Assembly (NCBI GenBank): GCA_001798715.1 | Contig: MGSF01000003.1 | Coordinates: forward strand, 1 to 39,763 | DNA: 39,763 nt | Direction of reading: 5' to 3' | Source: Deltaproteobacteria bacterium RIFCSPLOWO2_02_FULL_50_16 | GTDB taxonomy: Bacteria > UBA10199 > 2-02-FULL-50-16 | Shown: positions 31,021 to 37,895 of the stretch, in pieces | Layout of the letters: each line of letters begins with the position of its first letter | Position numbering within the stretch: the first letter of the stretch is position 1 | Notes under the pieces: model-generated | What the model saw: only the letters and a program-made list of their open reading frames with translations | Told to the model about the DNA's origin: nothing | The model's database searches: none | Translations under genes and position numbers: made by a program

Positions 31021-31673
31021 TATTTTTTCTTTCCGGCAATCAATTTGTTTAAATGACCGGGTAGTGTTTTTTCGGCGGGTTTGTTAGCTATCACAAATGA
31101 ACTTTCGATTTTGCTGATTGTGGGTTTGAACATGGCATCGGTTTGTTTTTTTCTAGTTTTTTGTTTGGCCTCCAAGAAGAGAAGTTCTCTTCGATAGAGG
31201 GGTGAGGGGTAATTCACAAAGAAATTCTTGATGGAGATTTTAAAGGCCTTTGTAAGGACAAAATGGTCATCAACAAATTTCCCCAACTTTTTTGCATTTT
31301 CGAGCATGTCCTCAAATATTTTTTCCGAGACAGTGGTTCTTGGATATATTTTGGTTTTAATTAGTTTTTTAAGTTCTTCAGGTTTCCAAGGCCCCTCCTT
31401 GATGGTCATGGGGTCAAAGGGGGTTTGTACCCTTCCATTGTATCTGAAGGGAGTCTTTTTCAACCAGTCCTTTTTGGTGATTTGATAGGAACCCTTTTTT
31501 TGACGGGATGAATGAAAGGCCTCTACCCACTGATCCTTGCTGTATTTTTCAAAATTGACAAAACCATTGTGATACATCTCCTCGATATCCTGCAAGGTCC
31601 ATTCAAGCAACTCGTTTCCATCCTTATCTTTTGAGCAAATGCGCTCCCAAATCCACTCCATCGGGTCTTTCAT
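31020..31673 (-). CDS. Novel-family protein, copy 2 (paralogue of 21130-21909)
   Basis: 217 aa from the ATG at 31673; a TTG 12 codons upstream would fall inside the -35 to -10 region of the promoter. MKDPMEWIWERI, DKDGNELLEW, YHNGFVNFEKY, QWVEAFHSSR, GSYQITKKDWLKK and FRYNGRVQTPFDP match copy 1 motif by motif, with NYPSPL again in the second half. The C-terminal tail is Lys-rich instead of Gln/Pro-rich. No signal peptide or membrane segment. Its stop and the start of the aldolase-like gene share TAATG. Function unknown; with two members in one window this looks like a real, uncharacterised family. Confidence 0.8.
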   Translation of the reverse strand: MKDPMEWIWERICSKDKDGNELLEWTLQDIEEMYHNGFVNFEKYSKDQWVEAFHSSRQKKGSYQITKKDWLKKTPFRYNGRVQTPFDPMTIKEGPWKPEELKKLIKTKIYPRTTVSEKIFEDMLENAKKLGKFVDDHFVLTKAFKISIKNFFVNYPSPLYRRELLFLEAKQKTRKKQTDAMFKPTISKIESSFVIANKPAEKTLPGHLNKLIAGKKK

Positions 31674-31680
31674 GATCTGT

Positions 31681-31709
31681 ATAGTATCGTTGTTTTTAAA
31701 TCTTGTCAA
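31681..31709 (-). promoter_or_regulatory. Sigma-70 promoter giving a leaderless mRNA for copy 2
   Basis: On the minus strand TTGACA (31704-31709) and TACTAT (31681-31686) are exactly 17 bases apart. The predicted transcript start falls at or one base from the A of the ATG at 31673, and no ribosome site precedes that ATG, so the message is probably leaderless. Confidence 0.6.
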
Positions 31710-31773
31710 AGGCTTGAAATGTCAAAAGAATTGGATTGAAAATGAAGATTGTTTGGGTTAGCCTCTCCCTCCC

Positions 31774-32718
31774 ATGAAAGATCTGGTACATAAGATGCTG
31801 TCAGGTGATCCCGTCGCCCTGTCACGATTGATGAGTTTTATCGAAAACAACACCCAGGAACGCCTGTCCGTTATGACGGCGGTTCAGGAACATTGCGGTG
31901 CCCTCCATTGTATTGGAGTGACGGGGCCCCCCGGTTCTGGAAAGTCGACCCTTGTAAATCACCTCATTGCCCAATGGCGACAACGGGGAAAAAAAGTAGG
32001 AGTGGTGGCCATTGATCCCTCCAGTCCCTTTTCAGGGGGGGCTGTCTTGGGAGACAGGATTCGCATGCAGGAACATGCCGGCGATGATGGCGTCTTCATT
32101 CGTTCCCTCGGGAGTCGTGGCAGTCGAGGAGGGCTTTCGCGTTTTACGTGCGAGATTGTCAAACTCTATGATGCCTATGGCATGGATATCTGCATCGTCG
32201 AGACCGTGGGTGTCGGTCAGACGGAGCTCGACATCATGGGAATTGCCGACACGACCCTCGTTGTCCTGACCCCCGAATCCGGCGATACGATTCAAACGAT
32301 GAAGGCGGGGATCCTGGAGATCGCCGATATTTTTGTGGTCAACAAATCAGATCGCCCCGGGGCAACGCAGATGCAAAAAGGCCTTCAACAAATGATTAAA
32401 ATGGGTCCTGAAGATCCCCAAAAAAACTCGTGGTGTGTTCCTGTCATCTTGACCAATGCTCTCAAGGGTGAAGGGATTGAAGAGGTTCGCAAGGATGTTG
32501 AAAGACATCTTGAAATGACACGCAAAAGTCCCCTTAAAAAAAGTGAACAATCCAAGACGACAAAAAATGAATTTAGGGAAATTGTCCTTTCAATTTTAGG
32601 AGAACGAGTGGACGAATGGACCTCAAGCCATACTGATAAATTTTCTAAGACAGAAGAGATCAATCCTTATCGATTGGCTCAAGATTTTTTAAAGGAGAAG
32701 AAATGGGACAAACAATAA
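31774..32718 (+). CDS. meaB: MeaB/ArgK-type GTPase, chaperone of methylmalonyl-CoA mutase
   Basis: 314 aa. VTGPPGSGKSTL (50-60) is the P-loop, GVVAIDPSSPFSGGAVLGDRIRM is the family signature, DICIVETVGVGQTE the Mg/switch region, and NKSD the guanine-specificity motif. These G3E GTPases protect and repair adenosylcobalamin in methylmalonyl-CoA mutase and related mutases. No mutase gene lies in the window; the partner is presumably elsewhere. The stop overlaps the aldehyde dehydrogenase start by 16 bases. No ribosome site is visible before the ATG at 31774. Confidence 0.92.
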   Translation: MKDLVHKMLSGDPVALSRLMSFIENNTQERLSVMTAVQEHCGALHCIGVTGPPGSGKSTLVNHLIAQWRQRGKKVGVVAIDPSSPFSGGAVLGDRIRMQEHAGDDGVFIRSLGSRGSRGGLSRFTCEIVKLYDAYGMDICIVETVGVGQTELDIMGIADTTLVVLTPESGDTIQTMKAGILEIADIFVVNKSDRPGATQMQKGLQQMIKMGPEDPQKNSWCVPVILTNALKGEGIEEVRKDVERHLEMTRKSPLKKSEQSKTTKNEFREIVLSILGERVDEWTSSHTDKFSKTEEINPYRLAQDFLKEKKWDKQ

Positions 32719-34247
32719 TTTCGCAAAATCCTGCCACCCTGGAATCCTTGGGTGAAGTCAATATCGGTATGCGCGAACAAATAGAGGCTGCCGTGGAAAA
32801 GGCCACCATTGCCTCAAAGTCCTGGGCGGCCCTGGATTTTCCCCAGCGCGCTCGATTTATTTACAAATTGCGCGATCTTATTTGCCGGGAAAAAGAGGGG
32901 CTTGCCGAATTGATCTGCAAGGAAAACGGCAAACCCATGATCGAGGCCATCGTGGCCGATATCTTTCCCGTCTTGGAGTTGGCGACATACTTTGCGAAAA
33001 ACACATACAAACTTCTACGACGCGAAAAAATATGGCTGGGAAAATGGTCTCTTATGGGGCGGGAAAGCTATATTGAGTTTTACCCATTGGGGATTGTGGG
33101 AATCATTTCCCCCTGGAATTATCCCTTTTCCATCCCTTGCGGTCAGATCATCATGAGTTTGATGGCGGGGAATACAGTCGTCTTGAAACCCTCCGAATAT
33201 TCACCGTTGGTGGGCCTTCGGATCGGCGAACTTTTTAAAGAGGTGGGTATCCCCGAGGGGGTGGTGAATGTCGTGACGGGGGATGGACGCACCGGGGCCA
33301 TGCTTGTTGAATCCAAGGTCGGCAAGATCTTTTTTACGGGAAGCGTCAATACCGGGAAAAAAATCATGGAGAGCGCCGCTAAAACATTAAAACCGGTGAC
33401 ACTGGAACTAGGCGGCAAGGATCCCATGATTGTCTGCGAGGATGCCAATCTTGAGATTGCCTCGAGTGCGGCCATTTGGGGCGGTTTTACCAATAGCGGA
33501 CAGGTTTGTGCCTCTGTGGAACGCCTGATCGTCCATGAAAAGGTGATCGACTATTTTCAAGACCTTTGTGTGCAAAAGGCCCTGAGATTGCGCCAGGGCA
33601 ATGGGATGGATCCCGAGATCGAGATTGGGGCCATGACCAATCGGATGCAATTGGAAAAGGTCGAGGCCCAGGTTGAGCGGGCCAAGAAAGAGGGGGCGGA
33701 GGTCCTGGTCGGTGGAGAAAGGGAGATGCAGTTTCAGGGGCATTTTTTCAAACCCACGCTCTTAACCCATGTCCATCCCGATATGGAAATCATGCAGGAA
33801 GAGACGTTTGGTCCCGTGATCCCCATTATCGCCTTTAAAAACGACAAGGAGGCGATTGAGATAGCCAACAATTCACATTATGGCCTGACGGCCTCCGTTT
33901 GGAGCAAAAACCTTTCTCGTGCCCAGTCCATCGCGTCTCAAATCGAGGCGGGAACCGTCATGATCAATGAAAATGTCTATACCTATGCCTTAAGTGAAAC
34001 CCCATGGGGAGGGCCGAAGGATTCGGGGATTGGGAGGACTCATGGGAAATATGGGTTGTTGGAGATGGTGGAATGGCGCCATATTCACATCAATAGGGCC
34101 ACCCGCGTGAAAAATTTTTGGTGGTATGGTTATAATTACGCAAAGTATCAATTTATTTTGAGACTGTGTGATTTCTTTTTTGCGCCGCGTCTCTGGCAAC
34201 GCCTCTTATCACTGTTCAAGGTTATTTGGTGGGGGACGCGCCTTTAA
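32703..34247 (+). CDS. NAD(P)-dependent aldehyde dehydrogenase with C-terminal hydrophobic tail
   Basis: 514 aa. ISPWNYPF (135-142) with the oxyanion Asn139, FFTGSVNTGKK, TLELGGKDP with general base Glu235, and SGQVCAS with nucleophile Cys269 show a complete ALDH active site. After the catalytic domain about 50 residues rich in Trp, Phe and Leu (KNFWWYGYNY..., RLWQRLLSLFKVIWWG) form an extra tail that may bind the enzyme to the membrane, as in fatty aldehyde dehydrogenases. Ribosome site AAAGGAGAAGAA lies just before the ATG. It follows meaB with overlap and its end overlaps the convergent zinc-ribbon gene by 26 bp. Confidence 0.93.
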   Translation: MGQTIISQNPATLESLGEVNIGMREQIEAAVEKATIASKSWAALDFPQRARFIYKLRDLICREKEGLAELICKENGKPMIEAIVADIFPVLELATYFAKNTYKLLRREKIWLGKWSLMGRESYIEFYPLGIVGIISPWNYPFSIPCGQIIMSLMAGNTVVLKPSEYSPLVGLRIGELFKEVGIPEGVVNVVTGDGRTGAMLVESKVGKIFFTGSVNTGKKIMESAAKTLKPVTLELGGKDPMIVCEDANLEIASSAAIWGGFTNSGQVCASVERLIVHEKVIDYFQDLCVQKALRLRQGNGMDPEIEIGAMTNRMQLEKVEAQVERAKKEGAEVLVGGEREMQFQGHFFKPTLLTHVHPDMEIMQEETFGPVIPIIAFKNDKEAIEIANNSHYGLTASVWSKNLSRAQSIASQIEAGTVMINENVYTYALSETPWGGPKDSGIGRTHGKYGLLEMVEWRHIHINRATRVKNFWWYGYNYAKYQFILRLCDFFFAPRLWQRLLSLFKVIWWGTRL

Positions 34248-34971
34248 AGGCCTCTTCTAGGCGGGCAGAGACCTCTTCTATGTCATGCCCCATAGATTCC
34301 TGGATTTTTTCGAGACAGAGTTCAGAGAGTATCTCTGCATGTTCAACATAAGCCCCAAAGAAACACGACATCCCCATGCGGACCTCGATAGTAGAGCAGC
34401 GTCCTTCATGCAACATGCTGGTGAAGGTATGGGCCCAAAACATGTCGGGGTTGGATGAGGTTAAGGAACGCTCGTAGATATCAAGACCGTTGGACAAAAA
34501 TAAGAGTTTGTCACTTTTATAAAGCTCCAAGAGACCTGTTCTTATAAACGGGACTTCTTTTGCGAGTTGTTTTTCCAGACCTTTGTTGACCTTCGCGAGG
34601 CATGACAGGTGAAAGGCCATGAGGATGTTCAATTTTTCAATATGAGTCGGTTCGAAGACGGGGAGGGGAATACTCTTCTCCATAAGGGTAGTGAGGTCTC
34701 CCTGATAAGAGTTCATCAGATCGTCAAAGACCTGAAGAACGGAGTTTCGGAGAAAGAGATAGAGTCCTATTGTCTTCAAGGTTAACTCTGAAATAGTTGT
34801 TGGGGGAAGGGGCTTGAAAGAGTCCTGATGGAGCAGGTAAAACCTGAATTGATGGCATTTTTGACAGAAGACAGGACCGATGGCAGAGGAGCGCCCACAC
34901 GCTGGACACCCCTCGATCTTATCTGAGTCGGGACGACCCAAGAGTCTTTTAACGAGCTTTACAAGACCCAT
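34222..34971 (-). CDS. Zinc-ribbon protein with helical C-terminal region
   Basis: 249 aa. A basic N-terminus (MGLVKLVKRLLG) precedes a four-cysteine zinc ribbon CPAC...CQKC (C22, C25, C36, C39). The remaining 200 residues are helical, without membrane segments, ending in an acidic helix (EEVSARLEEAF). I do not recognise the family. It starts 42 bp after the coiled-coil gene and is probably on the same sigma-54 transcript. No ribosome site is obvious. Confidence 0.7.
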   Translation of the reverse strand: MGLVKLVKRLLGRPDSDKIEGCPACGRSSAIGPVFCQKCHQFRFYLLHQDSFKPLPPTTISELTLKTIGLYLFLRNSVLQVFDDLMNSYQGDLTTLMEKSIPLPVFEPTHIEKLNILMAFHLSCLAKVNKGLEKQLAKEVPFIRTGLLELYKSDKLLFLSNGLDIYERSLTSSNPDMFWAHTFTSMLHEGRCSTIEVRMGMSCFFGAYVEHAEILSELCLEKIQESMGHDIEEVSARLEEAFKGASPTK

Positions 34972-35013
34972 TTAGTCAATCATTACCATTCATTAGAATC
35001 GATGGCAAGGAGA

Positions 35014-35997
35014 TTAGATGGCCCAATCTTTTATCTGATCCACTTTGCCCAGGGCCCATTTTTTCAGGTGTGAGAAATCGCCGCGAAGGGTATCGACCAC
35101 TTTTTTTCCGGCGTTGTAGATCTTTTTTCCCTTATCATAAATTTGCTTTCCCATTTGATAGGCACGAACCAGGGGGGCCAGCGCGGGGCCGATCCCCGGA
35201 AGGGCCCCGGCTAGGAGGGAAGGCAACCAGGATTTGGCTATCTTCAGTAGACCCTTTCCAAAAAATTTTAAGGCCCCTTTAAAAAAACCGCCCAACTGGG
35301 ACCACCAACTACGATACATGCTTTTATAAAGGGAGTGATGGGCGTCGAGTCTTTGATAATAGAGTCCCAGTTGCTGTTGGGCCTCAAGGGTTGTGGGGGG
35401 ATTATTTTTAATAACAGATTCAATCTCCTTTTTCTCGCCATCGTAAATCTCTTTAAGACGCCCGGTGACCAGGTCCTTCATCTCACCTTTTTTTAGCCCC
35501 GCCTCTTGGCGCAGGGCGTCGATCTGGCTTCTCTTCTCTTTTTCGCTTAGAGCCGTATCGGCGGCGATGGCCTCTACCTTTTCGGTGAGTGCGGCAAGGT
35601 CGATGGGGGGCCACAGTTTTTTCTCCAGTCTTCCGATCTCTTCCTTGATCTTGGCACTCTCTTTTTCTTTCTCCTCCGCCGATTTTGACGGATCCTCTTC
35701 AATGGCGAGAAGATTTTTTTGAAGTTCGGCAATCTTTTGGAGGGTTTTTTCCCTTTCGAAGTAAAGCCTTTGATTGACCTCTTCCAATCGAAGCAGCGTC
35801 TTTTTTGAAAAGGTGTAAATTTTTTCCTGGAGCTGAAATTCGCGGGTTTGAATTTGTCTGGGGGTGTTGAGGAGGGGAGGTTGTATTTGAAAAAATGATT
35901 GTTGGGATTCTAGTAAAACAAGGGATGTCACTCCGTGGGGAATGGTCAGAGACCGTGTGGATTCAGTGGATGTGGAGAGGATGGGATCCAGTGTCAT
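35014..35997 (-). CDS. Coiled-coil protein with amphipathic C-terminal region
   Basis: 327 aa from the ATG at 35997, which has AAGGAG 8 bases upstream; a longer frame start lies 12 codons before. No signal peptide. Residues about 55-220 are long coiled coils (YFEREKTLQKIAELQKNL, KEKESAKIKEEIGRLEKKL, KKGEMKDLVTGRLKEIY). Residues about 240-300 are Gly/Leu/Lys-rich and amphipathic to hydrophobic (GGFFKGALKFFGKGLLKI, SWLPSLLAGALPGIGPAL), the kind of segment that inserts in or disrupts membranes; the end is Lys/Tyr-rich. The layout recalls secreted translocator or toxin-type proteins but no family motif is present. It has a perfect sigma-54 promoter. Confidence 0.75.
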   Translation of the reverse strand: MTLDPILSTSTESTRSLTIPHGVTSLVLLESQQSFFQIQPPLLNTPRQIQTREFQLQEKIYTFSKKTLLRLEEVNQRLYFEREKTLQKIAELQKNLLAIEEDPSKSAEEKEKESAKIKEEIGRLEKKLWPPIDLAALTEKVEAIAADTALSEKEKRSQIDALRQEAGLKKGEMKDLVTGRLKEIYDGEKKEIESVIKNNPPTTLEAQQQLGLYYQRLDAHHSLYKSMYRSWWSQLGGFFKGALKFFGKGLLKIAKSWLPSLLAGALPGIGPALAPLVRAYQMGKQIYDKGKKIYNAGKKVVDTLRGDFSHLKKWALGKVDQIKDWAI

Positions 35998-36043
35998 AGG
36001 GATTCTCCTTGGGTAAAGGTGTTTGTGTTGCAAAAAAGATATA

Positions 36044-36058
36044 GCAAGGACTGTGCCA
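36044..36058 (-). promoter_or_regulatory. Sigma-54 promoter of the coiled-coil / zinc-ribbon pair
   Basis: On the minus strand TGGCACAGTCCTTGC matches every defined position of TGGCAC-N5-TTGC, and the surrounding bases (TTGGCACAG, then TTGCTATAT) nearly repeat those of the site at 25512-25526 (TTGGCACAG, TTGCTTTAT). The predicted start near 36032 leaves a 35-base leader to the ATG at 35997. Confidence 0.82.
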
Positions 36059-36075
36059 AATAAAAAACAGGGTTT

Positions 36076-36142
36076 GTTTCCTGAAATGATTGGGAAAATT
36101 GCTGTTTGTCAAAAAAACAGGAAACTCTGTGGGTTTGAAACC
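36076..36142. promoter_or_regulatory. Dyad symmetries upstream of the sigma-54 promoter
   Basis: GTTTCCTG (36076-36083) and CAGGAAAC (36118-36125) form a spaced inverted repeat, and GGTTTGAAACC (36132-36142) is a short palindrome. They lie about 45-110 bases upstream of the predicted start, within the range of activator or IHF sites. The rest of 36143-36258 shows nothing further. Confidence 0.35.
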
Positions 36143-36258
36143 GAAGACTTAAGGGTTTCAATTTAGAACACCCCATCAAGGGGCCATGTTTGAAGGGACT
36201 CTCATGATGCAATATCAAGAAAACCCAACAAATTAAATCAGTTAGCTGTGTTTTCACG

Positions 36259-36287
36259 TTGACAGCAGGGGCAAATTGGTTTAAATT
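36259..36287 (+). promoter_or_regulatory. Sigma-70 promoter of the second OmpA-family gene
   Basis: TTGACA (36259-36264) and TAAATT (36282-36287) are exactly 17 bases apart. The predicted start near 36294 leaves a leader of about 55 bases with GGAGAGGA before the ATG at 36350. Confidence 0.6.
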
Positions 36288-36349
36288 AGACTTGATTTCG
36301 TTATTCCAGAAGGTAGTGAACAGGGGGTCTTGGAGAGGATATTGGCTGA

Positions 36350-37858
36350 ATGGCTTTGATTTTTCACCAGTTTAGAAAATTAGGCACTATATCTCTGCTT
36401 TTGTTGCTTTTTCTTGCGAGGCCGTTTCCTGCCTCTGCGGCAACGACCGCGTCCGGTCAGACCTTTATTCCCGCTATTGACGACAGTCATTATATTACGA
36501 CTTATGGTGCGGAGACCTTTCAACAGTGGCAATTTCGTGGGGGTCTCTATCTCAATTATGCCCGTGATCCCGTCGAGTTTGGAACGGGGGGGATTAGGCG
36601 GTCCGGCATCGTGGATGACCTCCTCATGGCGGATGCCTTTTTCTCGATCGGTATCTTTGACTGGTTCCAGGTCGGTCTCGATGTCCCCGTGGCCCTGTAC
36701 ATGACCTATTATGACCCCAATAGCCCCCTGCAACCCAATCCCCCCAAACAGACGATCACCCAGCTGGGGGATGTCCGTTTTGAGATGAAGTTCAGGCTCC
36801 TTGATATCTATAAACACAGTTTTGGCGTCTCCCTCCTTCCCTTTGCGACCTTTCCCACGGGGGATGGGGATAAATTCATCGGCAACAACACCTTCTCCGG
36901 GGGTCTCAAGGTCATTGCCGAGGGCAATATCAGGGATCGATTTTGGATTGCCCTCAATCTGGGTTATCAGATTCGCGATGCCATGCAGCCCGCCACCAAT
37001 CTTCTGCAGGATGACTATTTTCTCTATGGTTTGGGGATGAGTTTTAAGGCGGTGGATTGGTTGTATATCATTGGGGATCTCTACGGGGCGGCCGTGGCCA
37101 AGCAGATGTTTTCGAATGCCGTTGAATCTCCGCTGGAAGGGGCCCTGGGTCTTCGTTTTATCCCCATGGAGGGATTAAAAATTACGGCAGGGGGGGCCAT
37201 AGGATTTACCCGGGGTTATGGGACCCCGGAATTTCGTGCCATTTTAGGGGCGAGTTATACAAAACCGCGTGTTGTAGCCTTACCTGAACCGCCGCCACCG
37301 CCGCCGGCGCCTGTTGAAATAAAGCAAAAACAGATCGTCATCACAAAGAAGATTCACTTTGAATTTGATAAGGCCACTATCCGTCCGATCTCATTTCACA
37401 TCATGGATGCGATTGCTGATATTTTGCAGAATAACCCCAATATCCTGCGTGTGAGCATCGAGGGACATACGGACTCGAAGGGAAGCGATGAATATAACCA
37501 GAAACTCTCGGAAGACCGAGCCAGTGCCGTCCGTGGATATTTGATTGCCCATGGGATTGACTCTTCGAGGTTGGTGGCCGTCGGACAAGGAGAGAGCCAA
37601 CCCATTGCCACCAACGAAACGGCCCTGGGACGGGCCCGCAATCGTCGTGTCGAATTCCACGTCGAAGATGCCTCTGCTGAAACTATTTCTGAACCTGTCG
37701 ATGAATCAACAGGGGGGGGCGATCAGGGGGAAACTCCCCAGGAAACCCCTGCAACACCTGAGGCGTCCGCCCCTCCTTCTTTACCGGACGAATCTTCTCC
37801 CCCCCTTCCTTCAAGTCCTGAACCCCCTGCGACGACCGGGGAAGAATCGGCACCCTAG
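36350..37858 (+). CDS. OmpA-family outer-membrane protein with Pro-rich tail
   Basis: 502 aa. Signal peptide about 1-30 (LLLLLFLARPFPASA). A beta-barrel-like region follows to about residue 300, paralogous to the protein at 648-2246 (LGDVRFEMKFR, TFPTGDGDKFIGNNTFSGG, GYQIRDAM). A PEPPPPPPAP linker replaces the TSP3 repeat of the paralogue. The OmpA-like domain (about 325-445) has FEFDKATIRP, IEGHTDSKGSDEYN and NRRVEFHV. The last 50 residues are Pro/Glu/Ser-rich, low complexity. It should span the outer membrane and bind peptidoglycan. It has its own promoter and is divergent from the sigma-54 pair. Confidence 0.92.
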   Translation: MALIFHQFRKLGTISLLLLLFLARPFPASAATTASGQTFIPAIDDSHYITTYGAETFQQWQFRGGLYLNYARDPVEFGTGGIRRSGIVDDLLMADAFFSIGIFDWFQVGLDVPVALYMTYYDPNSPLQPNPPKQTITQLGDVRFEMKFRLLDIYKHSFGVSLLPFATFPTGDGDKFIGNNTFSGGLKVIAEGNIRDRFWIALNLGYQIRDAMQPATNLLQDDYFLYGLGMSFKAVDWLYIIGDLYGAAVAKQMFSNAVESPLEGALGLRFIPMEGLKITAGGAIGFTRGYGTPEFRAILGASYTKPRVVALPEPPPPPPAPVEIKQKQIVITKKIHFEFDKATIRPISFHIMDAIADILQNNPNILRVSIEGHTDSKGSDEYNQKLSEDRASAVRGYLIAHGIDSSRLVAVGQGESQPIATNETALGRARNRRVEFHVEDASAETISEPVDESTGGGDQGETPQETPATPEASAPPSLPDESSPPLPSSPEPPATTGEESAP

Positions 37859-37895
37859 TCTTGTCGCGTCTCTTTATCTGTGTTAGTCCTTTGAC

